The notes beneath the pieces were generated by a model. That model ran no database searches. It was not told the DNA's origin and worked only from the letters and a program-made list of their open reading frames with translations. Of a stretch of DNA of 64,000 nucleotides, positions 18,708 through 28,383 are shown piece after piece. The DNA comes from Larkinella insperata. Its GTDB lineage: Bacteria; Bacteroidota; Bacteroidia; Cytophagales; Spirosomataceae. The DNA lies in contig NZ_CP110973.1 in assembly GCF_026248825.1 (NCBI RefSeq), forward strand, positions 5,539,501 to 5,603,500, given 5' to 3'. The translations under genes and the position numbers were made by a program. Within the stretch, counting starts at the first letter, position 1, and each line of letters opens with the position of its first letter.

Positions 18708-19046
18708 ATGAAAGGCACTCAACTGGGCGAATTTGAAGAGTTGGTTTTACTAACCGTCGCCCGGCTGTACGATGATGCGTACAGCGTCGCGGTGATCGAG
18801 GAACTGGGCCGGCGCCTGGAGCGACCCATGAGCCTGGGGGCCGTTCACCGCACAATGCAGCGGCTGGAAGAGAAGGGTCTCGTCCACTCCCGCTTCGGAG
18901 ACGCAACGGCCGAGCGGGGCGGCCGGCGCAAACGGCTGTTTACCGTCACGGCCGCCGGGGAGCAGGCGCTGGTGGAAGCCCGTCGACTCCGGAATGAATT
19001 GTGGTCGGAGATTCCTAAAACCGCTTTTGGCGGGCCAACGGTATGA
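18708..19046 (+). CDS. PadR-family transcriptional regulator coupled to an ABC permease
   Basis: A 112-residue winged-helix regulator: LGEFEELVLLTVARLYDDAY, AVIEELGRRLERPMSLGAVH, TMQRLEEKGLVHSRFGD and the wing GGRRKRLFTVTAAGEQAL. It lacks the usual long C-terminal dimerisation helix beyond WSEIPKTAFGG. Its stop overlaps the ATG of the permease gene (ATGA), so the two are translationally coupled. The likely role is feedback control of the permease operon, which itself starts from a sigma-54 promoter. The ATG at 18708 is the only sensible start. Confidence 0.9.
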   Translation: MKGTQLGEFEELVLLTVARLYDDAYSVAVIEELGRRLERPMSLGAVHRTMQRLEEKGLVHSRFGDATAERGGRRKRLFTVTAAGEQALVEARRLRNELWSEIPKTAFGGPTV

Positions 19047-21697
19047 GTCGCCCACTAACGCCCCACCCCTTCCGCTGGGCGCAGCGCCTGGTGGAACGGA
19101 TCACCGCCCCTCACCTCCGGGAAGAAATTCTGGGTGATCTGGACGAATTGTTTCACCAGAGGCTGCAACGGCATGGCTTCCGAAAGGCGCAGGTGTTTTA
19201 CCTGCTGGACATCCTGCTGCTGCTGCATCCCCGGCTTTGGCGTCGAAAAGCCGCCCCGGCCCCCCACCGGCATTTTCCCAACCCAACGGCGTACTCTTCA
19301 CCCTCTCTTCTACACCCGGCCATGATCCGAAACTACCTCAAAATTGCCTGGCGCAACCTGGTCAAAGACCGGTTGTATTCTTTCATCAACCTGGGCGGTC
19401 TGGCCGTTGGCATGGCCGTCACGATGCTGCTGGCGCTGTTTGTTTCCCACGAATACAGCTATGATCGCTTCCATTCACATTCGGAGCAGATTTACAAAAT
19501 GGTCGGGGAAATGAAAGTTGGCGATCAGGACCTGAAGATGATGTTCTTTGATTATGACCAGACCGAGGCCTTTCGTCGCCAGATTCCGGCGGTGGCGGAT
19601 GTGGCCCGGCACGAAACCTATTTTGGTGCCGATATGTGGGTGGAGTCAGATCGGCAGCACCGATTCAAAGAGAGGGCTTTCCTTTTTGCCGATCCGGGCT
19701 TTTTCCGGGTTTTCTCCTACCCGGTGCGGCAGGGCGACCCCCAACGGGCCCTGCTTGAACCGTTCAAGGTGTTTCTGACGCAACGGGCGGCCAGGAAATA
19801 CTTCGGCGCACAAAATCCCACCGGTCAGACCATCCGTTTGATGAACAAATACACGTTTGAAGTCGTCGGGCTGCTGGACAATCCGCCTTCCAACAGCTCT
19901 ATTTCGTTTGATTTTGTGGCCTCCTTCCCCTCCCTGGACGCCATCCACCGGACCGAAAACGAGTCCTTTTATAAGCAGTTTCCTTCCAAAAGTCGGTTCG
20001 TCGCAAAGTTTCAGACCCATCTGCTGATTCGCAATCCGGATCAGCTCTCCTCCATTACCCAGTTACTGGAAAAATCCTTTAAGACTCCGGAGTTGGGGAG
20101 CCGGAACATTCGTTATAGACTGGTTCCGCTCACCAGCCTCCATCTGAGTTTTGAACCCAAGATGGAACGGTCGGCGCGGATTTTTACGCTGGTGGCCGGA
20201 CTGATCCTTCTGCTGGCCCTGGTCAACTACGTCAACCTGACGACCGCCCGCGCCACGGTGCGGGCCAAGGAAGTAGCCATTCGCAAAACCACCGGCGCCC
20301 AGCGGTCATCACTCATCCTGCAATTTCTGCTGGAATCGGTGCTGATGAGTACGCTGGCTTTTGGAGTCGGGTTGATCCTGTTCTGGAGCTTTCAGCCCAC
20401 TTTTTCCCGGCTGCTGGATTTGAAAGCTGACGATCACTTCTTAGAAAGCCCTTCCTTCGCCGGGGCGCTGCTGGTCATTTATCTGCTCAGTGTGCTGCTG
20501 TCCAGCCTTTATCCGGCGGTGGCCTTGTCGCGCTTTTCACCCATGCAGGCGCTCCGGGGACGTCTGAACCGCGCGGGAAGCGGAACGACGTTACGGCGGG
20601 TTCTGGCCGTCAACCAATTCGTGGTCACGGTGGGCTTGATTATCTGTTCCATCGTTATGTACCGGCAATGGAATTTCATGCAACGCTACAGTGGCAACAT
20701 GAAGCGGGAGCGGGTGGTTTTTGTTTCGCTTGAACAGCAGGCGCGCAAAAAGGCGGCTGCGTTTCGCCAGCAAATCAGTCAGCTCAGTGGCGTCGAACAC
20801 GTCAGCGGCACCGAGTTTAACATTGTTGGTGGGCATATGTCTTTCGGTGTCAAACACCGACGCACCGCCCAGGAGAAGAATCTGTTCAACCTGAGTGTTG
20901 ACCGCGAATTTTTCAAAACACTAAACGTCACCTGGGAAGTGGAGCCGGATTGGGACCACATCGGCAACCGGGCCTTCGTCCTGAACGAAGCCGCCTTGAA
21001 AGCGTTGAACATCACGACGGCCCAGGTGGGCGACTCTTTGCAGAACAACGGCGAAAATTCATTCTATTTGGCCGGTGTCGTTAAAGATTTTCCCATTGGC
21101 TCCCTGAGCAAAGCCATTGATCCGATTAGCATCCGGATCGGCACCAACCCGGACGATTACAGCGGTTTATACATCCGGCTCGCTCCACAGGCCACCGCAC
21201 CCCGGGTTTTGCAGGCCATTCACGGGGTTTACAACCGCTTCAAGGTCGAAGAGCCGTTTACGTATCAATTTCTGGAAGATGCGTACGCGGATCTGTACAA
21301 ATCGGAGCGGCAATTGGCGCAGTTGTTTGCCGCGGCTACCGTCATTGCGATCCTGATTGCGTGCCTGGGTATTTTCGGACTGGCGGCCTTTACCGCCGAG
21401 CAGCGAACCAAGGAAATCGGCATTCGCAAGGTATTGGGCGCGTCGGTGAGCAGTCTCGTCGCGATGCTCTCGCGGGACTTCCTCAAACTGGTGCTGATCG
21501 CCCTGGTCATTGCGTCGCCCCTGGCCTGGTACGCCATGAACCAATGGCTGGACAACTTTGCCTACAAAACGGCCATTGACTGGTGGATTTTCGCCCTAGC
21601 AGGCAGTCTGGCGGTTGGCATCGCGCTGCTGACGGTCAGTTTCCAAAGCATCAAAGCCGCCCTGGTGAACCCGGTGAAAAGCCTGCGCTCGGAATGA
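19043..21697 (+). CDS. MacB/FtsX-type ABC transporter permease with permease-prefix domain
   Basis: An 884-residue inner-membrane permease without its own ATPase domain. Residues 1-75 form a permease prefix domain (RWAQRLVERITAPHLREEIL, GDLDELFHQRL), then the canonical start of the permease core (MIRNYLKIAWRNLVKDRLYS), a MacB-like periplasmic domain and two FtsX blocks of three helices each (AIRKTTGAQRSSLILQF and EIGIRKVLGASVSSLVAMLS). It probably acts in mechanotransmission or lipoprotein/peptide export with an ATPase encoded elsewhere. It is coupled to the upstream PadR gene. The same core start at 19321 could serve as a secondary start but is not needed. Confidence 0.92.
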   Translation: MSRPLTPHPFRWAQRLVERITAPHLREEILGDLDELFHQRLQRHGFRKAQVFYLLDILLLLHPRLWRRKAAPAPHRHFPNPTAYSSPSLLHPAMIRNYLKIAWRNLVKDRLYSFINLGGLAVGMAVTMLLALFVSHEYSYDRFHSHSEQIYKMVGEMKVGDQDLKMMFFDYDQTEAFRRQIPAVADVARHETYFGADMWVESDRQHRFKERAFLFADPGFFRVFSYPVRQGDPQRALLEPFKVFLTQRAARKYFGAQNPTGQTIRLMNKYTFEVVGLLDNPPSNSSISFDFVASFPSLDAIHRTENESFYKQFPSKSRFVAKFQTHLLIRNPDQLSSITQLLEKSFKTPELGSRNIRYRLVPLTSLHLSFEPKMERSARIFTLVAGLILLLALVNYVNLTTARATVRAKEVAIRKTTGAQRSSLILQFLLESVLMSTLAFGVGLILFWSFQPTFSRLLDLKADDHFLESPSFAGALLVIYLLSVLLSSLYPAVALSRFSPMQALRGRLNRAGSGTTLRRVLAVNQFVVTVGLIICSIVMYRQWNFMQRYSGNMKRERVVFVSLEQQARKKAAAFRQQISQLSGVEHVSGTEFNIVGGHMSFGVKHRRTAQEKNLFNLSVDREFFKTLNVTWEVEPDWDHIGNRAFVLNEAALKALNITTAQVGDSLQNNGENSFYLAGVVKDFPIGSLSKAIDPISIRIGTNPDDYSGLYIRLAPQATAPRVLQAIHGVYNRFKVEEPFTYQFLEDAYADLYKSERQLAQLFAAATVIAILIACLGIFGLAAFTAEQRTKEIGIRKVLGASVSSLVAMLSRDFLKLVLIALVIASPLAWYAMNQWLDNFAYKTAIDWWIFALAGSLAVGIALLTVSFQSIKAALVNPVKSLRSE

Positions 21698-22155
21698 GAG
21701 TTCCGGTAAAACCCGGCCCGGCCCAAAAGAACCGGAACATTCAGAGCGTTCGGAGGTAAAACCGGCAACCCGGTCTTCCCGGACTTTGCGGTCCACCAGC
21801 CCGGCTGTCGTCAGCCGCTGCAACGCCGAATAAAGCGAATCTGCATCGGGATACGCCGTAAACTGACTGAGGGCCTGGGCCAAGGCGAACCGCTGGGCCG
21901 TTTGCCGAAAACCGTGCTGCCGGGTTTGGGAAATTCCGTTCACTACCAGTTTCACCGTCCCTTTAGTGTTCAGAATCTGCTTTTGTCCACCGACTGACAC
22001 TATGGACAGGCTTTTGGTAACAATCACGCCGTATACCGATTCGGACTCGTACAACCCGCCCCGTTCCGCCGAAAAACCGTTGCCCAATTGAAACGTATTC
22101 TGGGTGTTGAACGTAACTTCAACTTGACCTCTTCAGTCTGATTAATACAAACCGG
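21698..22155. other. Intergenic stretch with an unassigned open minus-strand frame
   Basis: About 460 bases between the ABC permease and the convergent hybrid kinase. On the minus strand a frame is open from about 22125 down through 21700 (VEVTFNTQNTFQLGNGFSAE, later RFALAQALSQFTAYPDADSL and YSALQRLTTAGLVDRKV), but it has no ATG, and its 3' end runs antisense into the permease gene. It may be a gene remnant. No terminator was found for either flanking gene. Confidence 0.35.
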
Positions 22156-25100
22156 TTATTTTTCAAGTAAGTGAATCAGCGCACTCATGTCGACGGGTTT
22201 GATCAGATGATCGTCGAATCCGGCTTCCTTCGCCCGCCGTTTGTCTTCTTCCTGCCCGTAGCCGGTGATGGCAATCATCCGCACGGCCTGCCCCCAGGGT
22301 TGCTCCCGGATAAGACGGCAGGTTTCGTACCCGTCCAGTTCCGGCATCCCGATGTCGCACAGAATGACCCGGGGCCGCAGCTCTTCGGCGGCCTGAATGC
22401 CCTCCCGGCCGCTGTGCTGGGTGTAAACCTCATACCCCCGCATCTTCAACGTTTGCGACAACAGAAAGGCCAGCCCCGGATTGTCGTCAATCACCAGAAT
22501 TCGTTGGCTGGTTGACGGGGCCGCTTCCGGAGCAGAACCCGCTTCCCGGGTTGATGGCAGCTTTTCCAGCAGCGGCAGATAAACCACAAACTCACTGCCC
22601 TGACCCAGACCGGGGCTGTAGGCTTCTACCCGCCCTCCGTGCTTTTCCGCCAGCCGCTTCACCAGCGTCAGGCCGATGCCCAGACCACCCTGCGAACGGG
22701 CCAGCGACACATCCACCTGCACAAACAGTTCAAAAATCACCGAAAGCTGATCCTTCTGCAGCCCAATGCCGTTGTCGGTGACCCGCAGAACCGCTTCCCC
22801 CTGTTCTTCCTGCAGACTCACCCACACCTGCCCCCGCTGACCGGTATAGCGCAGCCCGTTGGTCAACAGGTTGGTCACCACCTGTGAGAGCCGGGTGGGA
22901 TCACCCTGAACAAAGAGCGGAAAAGGAGAATTAGCCAGGTGGAGCTGTTTGTGAAGGGCGTCGTACTGGGGGCGAATGGCTTCTACAACACTGACCACCA
23001 GCGCGCCCAGCTCCACCCGCTCGGGTTTTAGTTCAATTTTGCCCCGACTGATGCGGCTCACATCCAGCAGTTCATCCACCAGCCGCACCAAGTGGTCAAC
23101 CTGCTGGTTGATCAGGCTGACGGTCTGCTCCAGGACCGGATCGGCTTCCTGGGTAAAACTCAGCAGGCCCATGCCCAGGCGGATGCTCGCCAGGGGGTTG
23201 CGCAGTTCGTGGGCCAGCATAGCCAAAAACTCGTCCTTGCGCCGGTTGGCTTCTTTCAGGGCTTCTTCGGCCTGCTTCAACTCACTAATATCGGTGATAA
23301 TAGCCACCTGCCCAATGCTTCGGCCATCACCGTCCCAAACGGGTACGGCGGCCACGCGGGTCCAGACAGGATCGCCCTCTTCGGGGGTATAAAGCATCTC
23401 GATGCCGGGTACCACCCGCTCACCCCGCAACGCCCGGGCACCGGGGTATTCGGCGGGCTCCAGGCGTCGCCCATCCGGATGATGAGCCAACCATCTTTTT
23501 TGGCGGGCACCGTCTCGGGAAGGCATCACTCCGGTAGGAATAAAGCGCTGCAACTCCCGATTGGAGAGAATGAACCGACCCGTGTTATCGACGACTCCCA
23601 CGCCCACCGGCAGGCTTTCGAAGATGGCTTTCAGCCGGGCTTCACTGGCTTTAAGGGCTTCCTCGGCCTGAGCCCGTTCGATACGCGGCAGTAAGCGGTT
23701 CATGATTTCGGTCAGCAGCGCAATCTGATCGGATTCCCACGAATAGGCAATGGGCGAAAAAATGACCAGCATCGACGTCCAGCCATCTTCCTGGCGGTAG
23801 GGCAAACTGATGTACGAACCAATATCCAGGGCCTTGAAAGCCTGGGCGTTGGCTCGCAAATCGGTTTGGGTATCGGATATGACAAAATCCTCGCCTTGGC
23901 GCACATCCTGGATTGCATCGTCACTGAGAAACGCAGAAAGACCGACTTTTTCGGGCGGTGGCAGGGCTTCTTTTGCCCACCAATAACGCCGGTGGACTTC
24001 ATCGCCTTCGGGTCGGATGTCCCAGATGCTAAGGGAGGAAATGGGAAAGGCGCCCTGGAGCTTTTCGCCCACGCTATCCATGATTTTACCGCTGTCGGAA
24101 AGTTCCGTGATGGCTTGGCTGATATCGGCCAACAGCGCCTGGTGAGCCTGCTGCCGTTTGCGCTGGGTGATATCGTTAAACAACAGCCCAACGGTGTTTT
24201 CGCCGGGCTGCCCGACCCGGAACGCGTACACGTCATACCAGCCACCCAGCGCACCCGAATGGGCTTCAAAGCGCCGGTCCTGACCCGTCCGGGCCACTTC
24301 GGCATACCTATCAAACCAATACTGTTCGTTATCGGGGATAATGTCCCGCACCCAGCGACCAACGCCATTGTGAATGCCGGTTAACTTCTCAAACGAGGGA
24401 TTAATGTCCAGAAACCGGAAATCCACCGCCTGCCCGTGGTCATTAAAACGAAGTTCAATGAGGCAGAACCCTTCGCCGATGGAGCTAAACAACAGGCGGT
24501 ATTTCTCCTCCGACCGGCGCAGCGCCTGCTCGGCCTGCTTTTTGTCGGTGATGTCAATAACCAGCCCCGTACTGCGGTAGGGCGCACCGTTTTTGTCGTA
24601 CAACACCTGGCCCGTTCCCCGAACCCAGCGGACGGTTCCATCATCGTGCACAACCCGGTACTCGCAATGGAACTCCTTGCGCTGGGCCACCATTTCGGCG
24701 GCCAGGGTTTTGACTTCCGACCGGTCGTCGGGATGAATCCGGCCAAACCAGCCCTCGACGGTACGGGCTTCTTGCTCGGCGGTGAAACCAATGATGGCTT
24801 TGCCCTCAGCACTCCATTCGAGATTACCAGTAACCAAATCCCACGTTCCCCATCCGGCTTTGGCACTTCGCATGGCCAGCGTCACCCAGACATGATTGAA
24901 CTGCAAGGCTTCCTCGGCCTTTTTTCGTTCGGTAATGTTATCGAACCGCACGGCAATCCGGGGCGGCCCCGGGCCCTCCAGTCGAAAGGCAAAAGCGTCC
25001 ACCCAGCAATCGAGCGGTGAAATGTAATCCTGAAACTGAATCGACTGACCCGTCCGGGCAACCTGATCAAAATAAGCCACAATAGGTTCATCCATTTCAG

Positions 25101-25308
25101 GCATCACCTGCCGAATCGTTTTCCCGGCTACCCCGTGAAGACCGAACTGTTGCTCAAAGGCCGGATTCGTCAGCAGGCAACAAAAATCACTGCGCGAATC
25201 CACCGGATCTGGCACTTTCTCCAGTACACAGAAGCCCTGGCTCATGCTCTCAAAGGCGGTGCGGTACATGGATAACAGCGTATCGGTCGGCAGGTCAGGA
25301 TGTGTCAT
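22156..25308 (-). CDS. Multi-PAS hybrid sensor histidine kinase/response regulator
   Basis: A 1050-residue soluble hybrid kinase (no membrane helix or signal peptide). The ATG at 25308 is chosen; the frame upstream has only a TTG. Domains in order: PAS (about 10-130), PAS_3 (about 145-260), PAS (about 270-385), GAF (about 390-545), PAS (about 555-680), HisKA with His700 (FLAMLAHELRNPLASIRLG), HATPase with N box LLTNGLRYTG and G boxes DNGIGL and GGLGIGL, and a C-terminal receiver with Asp985 (ILCDIGMPELDGYE), switch Thr (IAITGYG) and Lys (HLIKPVD). It is a single gene, and its output partner is not in the vicinity. Probably senses a cytoplasmic redox or small-molecule signal. Confidence 0.95.
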   Translation of the reverse strand: MTHPDLPTDTLLSMYRTAFESMSQGFCVLEKVPDPVDSRSDFCCLLTNPAFEQQFGLHGVAGKTIRQVMPEMDEPIVAYFDQVARTGQSIQFQDYISPLDCWVDAFAFRLEGPGPPRIAVRFDNITERKKAEEALQFNHVWVTLAMRSAKAGWGTWDLVTGNLEWSAEGKAIIGFTAEQEARTVEGWFGRIHPDDRSEVKTLAAEMVAQRKEFHCEYRVVHDDGTVRWVRGTGQVLYDKNGAPYRSTGLVIDITDKKQAEQALRRSEEKYRLLFSSIGEGFCLIELRFNDHGQAVDFRFLDINPSFEKLTGIHNGVGRWVRDIIPDNEQYWFDRYAEVARTGQDRRFEAHSGALGGWYDVYAFRVGQPGENTVGLLFNDITQRKRQQAHQALLADISQAITELSDSGKIMDSVGEKLQGAFPISSLSIWDIRPEGDEVHRRYWWAKEALPPPEKVGLSAFLSDDAIQDVRQGEDFVISDTQTDLRANAQAFKALDIGSYISLPYRQEDGWTSMLVIFSPIAYSWESDQIALLTEIMNRLLPRIERAQAEEALKASEARLKAIFESLPVGVGVVDNTGRFILSNRELQRFIPTGVMPSRDGARQKRWLAHHPDGRRLEPAEYPGARALRGERVVPGIEMLYTPEEGDPVWTRVAAVPVWDGDGRSIGQVAIITDISELKQAEEALKEANRRKDEFLAMLAHELRNPLASIRLGMGLLSFTQEADPVLEQTVSLINQQVDHLVRLVDELLDVSRISRGKIELKPERVELGALVVSVVEAIRPQYDALHKQLHLANSPFPLFVQGDPTRLSQVVTNLLTNGLRYTGQRGQVWVSLQEEQGEAVLRVTDNGIGLQKDQLSVIFELFVQVDVSLARSQGGLGIGLTLVKRLAEKHGGRVEAYSPGLGQGSEFVVYLPLLEKLPSTREAGSAPEAAPSTSQRILVIDDNPGLAFLLSQTLKMRGYEVYTQHSGREGIQAAEELRPRVILCDIGMPELDGYETCRLIREQPWGQAVRMIAITGYGQEEDKRRAKEAGFDDHLIKPVDMSALIHLLEK

Positions 25309-25675
25309 GTGTCGGATCGGGAATGGTGCTTGGTTACAACAAATTAACCAATTTCCAACGAGTTTTTCAGTCGACAACTACCTGATTATGACTTTCCGTC
25401 AGGCCCTATCCGTAGCCAGCAGACGCCTAAAAGCTAATAAATAACACGAAACAAGCGTACTAAGAAGTCCGCAAGGGACACCGGAAACCAGCGACCGAAC
25501 TTTTCAGCGGAACCGCTTTTCTGACTGGACTACGCTGGTTTTGATTTGACCCGGAGACGCGAATTGTAGCCATTGCACCGAAGTTTACAGGGAACCTGCC
25601 GGAACGGTATTCAAGCGCGGGAAGCCGACCCAACGAACGGGTCTCATTTCAGCAGGGACTATTGAAACCATGCGT
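25309..25675. other. Gene-free intergenic stretch
   Basis: About 370 bases between two minus-strand genes. It holds the presumed promoter of the hybrid kinase. I see no coding frame, repeat or clear terminator for the PepSY-reductase gene beyond a weak 5-bp hairpin near 25633. Confidence 0.5.
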
Positions 25676-27871
25676 TTAATAGCAATCCATCAGGATCTGG
25701 CTGTGCGACTGGTAGACGCTGATGCTTTTGCCCAATTTCGTCTGGCAGAGGGTTTCGAGAAGTGCAAGAACGTCTTTTTGCATGGCCAGCGAGCCACAGA
25801 TCATCAGGACACCGTTGGTATCGAGAACTTCCATCATGAAGTCGGCGTCCCGGGCAATCAGGTCGCTGACGTACTGCTTTTCACCTTCCCGCGAAAGGGC
25901 AACGTGCAGGGCGGTCAGCTTGCGGGCCAACTGATTGTCTTCCAGAAACCGCTGGTAGATTTCCAGGGACGCACTTTCCCGGAAACCGCAGTACAAGTGG
26001 CAGGGCGTTCGCTGGTTATTCTGGCTGATCATCCCTAAAAACGGCGCAATGCCGGTTCCGTTGGAAATCATGACCACAACCGGCGCCTTTGAAGGAAAGT
26101 GAAAATGCCCGTTTTCAATGACACGCGCCCGTAGAATATCCCCGGCCGTTAGCCGGTGCAAAAAGCCGGAACCCAGCCCGCCCGGGTGCAGCCGGACGCT
26201 CAGTTGCAGGTCGGAATCCAGCACGCCAATCGAGTAAAGCCGTTCCCGGTGGTCATTCTGGGGGTAGATTGCCAGCAAATCGCCCGAGGTAACGTTCAGG
26301 TTGCGGTCCGGCTGCAACCGGATCAGGAACGTGCCGTCGGTCGCATCGGTGGGGTGGTGGCTGGTGACGGTCAGTGTTTCGAGCGGGTGTTCAGCGGCTT
26401 TCAGCATTTCGGATGAAGCCGCAAGGGGAATGTCGGCCTGCTGTGACCAGGCTTCGGCCCACAGGCCAAAGTCATCCGGCGATTTGTCGTTGACGGTGTG
26501 TACGTCGACAAGCGGAACCGCCCACGGCTGCCGGGCCAGTAGCTGGTTTACCTCGAAGGCAAACTTGCAGAAATCGGGGTACGCGTGGGAGCCAAAACCC
26601 AGGACGGAGTAACGCACCGGGCGCGGCTGTGGGTGTTTTTCAACCAGCGCGGCAAATTTACGGGCGTTGGTCGGCGCATCCCCGAGCCCGTAGGTGGCCG
26701 TCAACGCAATCAGGTATTCGGCTTTCGGAAAAACGGTGTAGTTATTCAGTTCCGTCATGAACGACTTTTCCCCGCGCTCGATCAACTGCTGGTGAATGGC
26801 CCGTCCAAACCGGAACGTACTGCCGTTCTCCGACCCGACCAGAATGACAAACCGGCTATCGTCGGCGGAATGCTGGTTTTTGACCCGGTTGCCCCGCCGT
26901 TTCCAGGTAATGGCAAAACCGGAATAGATGAAAAACAGGATATTACCCGCGGCCACGGCCAGAATCAGGGCCCACACGGCGCTGGTCCGACCGGTATGCA
27001 AGTTCAGGCTCAGGTTGGTCAGCAATACGGCGGTCGGGTATTTCACCTCAATGAGCACATCACCTGTTATTTGGTTCACTGCCAATTCCCGGTCTTTGAG
27101 CTTCAGCGTGTAATAATCTTCGGGATCTTCCGAAAACGGAAACTCAATACTCTCCACCTCCGAAAGCCGCGTTTTTTTGAACACCGCGAAGTCGGCCAGC
27201 TTTCGTTCCGGGCCGGTTTGAATGGCGTCAAAATCAATGTCTGGAGAAACTTTTTCGCTCTTAATCAATTCAAAACGAGCCAGGGACAGGTACGTTCCCG
27301 AAAGCGCCACGATCAGAATCGGAATGAGCGACAACCGACCCAGCACGACGTGGTAATACTGGGCAAAGTTATCCCGGACAATGCGGGTAAAAAACCGTTT
27401 CACACCCCGTTGGCGCTGGATAATGAGCATGATACCGGAGACGGTGATCAACAGCAGCAGAAACGCGGTCAGCCCCACAAAAAACCGGCCCGTCTCGTGC
27501 AGAAACAACGAACGGTGCAGGGCGGTGACCCACTGAAAAAATTCGCTTTGCGGGGTGGGCGTACCCAGTGCTTTGCCCGTCTGCGGATCAACAAACACCG
27601 TCAGGTTGTTGCCAGCGGCATCGCTTCCCTTGATCTGCACAAACTGGCTGGCATCAACGCTCAGCTCACTGATTTCGGCGTAGCTTTTTTTCAGCACCGG
27701 CAGGGTCTGGGCCAGGGTCAGCTGATCAAAATCAGCCGCCCGGTACGGCTGCATTTTCTGGGATACGGGTTCGAACGCCAGAATTACGCCCGTGATTGAA
27801 GCCAGGGCCAGCAATAGAAAAGAAGATACAGCCAGGGCTAGGTGGCTGTATCTCCATACAGAAATGGTCAT
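25676..27871 (-). CDS. PepSY-domain transmembrane flavodoxin/NAD(P)H reductase fusion
   Basis: A 731-residue inner-membrane electron-transfer protein. The N-terminal part is a PepSY-associated module with four membrane helices (SFLLLALASITGVILAFEPV near 16-35, FVGLTAFLLLLITVSGIMLI, LSLIPILIVALSGTYLSLAR, WALILAVAAGNILFFIYSGF). The cytoplasmic C-terminal half resembles cytochrome P450/sulfite-reductase flavoproteins: flavodoxin (ILVGSENGSTFRFG, YGLGDAPTNAR), FAD motif RLYSIG, GTGIAPFLGM and the NAD(P)H end YCGFRES...ICGSLAMQKDVLALL. Thus electrons from NAD(P)H can pass via FAD and FMN to the periplasmic side. Last gene of the ankyrin-DUF2271 operon, 14 bases after DUF2271. Confidence 0.92.
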   Translation of the reverse strand: MTISVWRYSHLALAVSSFLLLALASITGVILAFEPVSQKMQPYRAADFDQLTLAQTLPVLKKSYAEISELSVDASQFVQIKGSDAAGNNLTVFVDPQTGKALGTPTPQSEFFQWVTALHRSLFLHETGRFFVGLTAFLLLLITVSGIMLIIQRQRGVKRFFTRIVRDNFAQYYHVVLGRLSLIPILIVALSGTYLSLARFELIKSEKVSPDIDFDAIQTGPERKLADFAVFKKTRLSEVESIEFPFSEDPEDYYTLKLKDRELAVNQITGDVLIEVKYPTAVLLTNLSLNLHTGRTSAVWALILAVAAGNILFFIYSGFAITWKRRGNRVKNQHSADDSRFVILVGSENGSTFRFGRAIHQQLIERGEKSFMTELNNYTVFPKAEYLIALTATYGLGDAPTNARKFAALVEKHPQPRPVRYSVLGFGSHAYPDFCKFAFEVNQLLARQPWAVPLVDVHTVNDKSPDDFGLWAEAWSQQADIPLAASSEMLKAAEHPLETLTVTSHHPTDATDGTFLIRLQPDRNLNVTSGDLLAIYPQNDHRERLYSIGVLDSDLQLSVRLHPGGLGSGFLHRLTAGDILRARVIENGHFHFPSKAPVVVMISNGTGIAPFLGMISQNNQRTPCHLYCGFRESASLEIYQRFLEDNQLARKLTALHVALSREGEKQYVSDLIARDADFMMEVLDTNGVLMICGSLAMQKDVLALLETLCQTKLGKSISVYQSHSQILMDCY

Positions 27872-27885
27872 AAATGGGGCCGCTG

Positions 27886-28383
27886 TTAATTGGGGCTAAA
27901 GCGCACGTAACGTATGTAACCCGTGCCCTCGCTTTTGGCGGAAAGTGCTTCAGTAGTCAGAGGAATTTCCAGGTCTTTGACGTGGTACTGTTTGTCCTCC
28001 ACGGCGCTCTCAAACCGGAGCTTGTAGTCTTTATTGAGTTTCGAATTGTCGATTTCCAGCACGGTAACGCTGCGATCCCCACCGGCTACCGACGCCCCGG
28101 TAATGGCACTGATGTTGGGCGTTTTTTTCGCCATCGCCTTGTGCCACTCCTTGATGTCGGGGTACCATTTTTTATCCGAGCCGAGCACGTACAGGGTTTT
28201 CTCGTAAGCCCCTTTGCCGTTGATCAGCGAAATCACCATGTAAGCCCCTTCACCCATGTAATTGGTCATCTGGATCATACACTTATACTGGCTGCTGCCG
28301 GCTTGTTGAGCAAACGACGGTTGGGTGATGGCCAGGAAAAGGACCATCACTACTAAGCTAATCTTATACCGGGAAGACGTCAT
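27886..28383 (-). CDS. DUF2271-family exported protein, likely flavinylated
   Basis: A 165-residue exported protein with signal peptide (LVVMVLFLAITQPSFA, cleavage near AQQ). The DUF2271 core includes MGEGAYMVISLINGKG, KWYPDIKEW and GTGYIRYVRF. Residues 92-98 read SAITGAS, which matches the ApbE acceptor pattern (Thr95-Gly-Ala-Ser98), so Thr95 probably carries covalent FMN; the Asp often found three residues upstream is Ser92 here. Its ATG directly follows the stop of the ankyrin gene, and it precedes the PepSY-reductase by 14 bases. The expected role is a periplasmic electron carrier reduced by the PepSY protein. Confidence 0.85.
   Translation of the reverse strand: MTSSRYKISLVVMVLFLAITQPSFAQQAGSSQYKCMIQMTNYMGEGAYMVISLINGKGAYEKTLYVLGSDKKWYPDIKEWHKAMAKKTPNISAITGASVAGGDRSVTVLEIDNSKLNKDYKLRFESAVEDKQYHVKDLEIPLTTEALSAKSEGTGYIRYVRFSPN

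Noticed and set aside
26585..27799. A 404-codon plus-strand frame opposite the PepSY-reductase
   Set aside because: Low-complexity Gln/Gly/Arg-rich shadow of the real gene.
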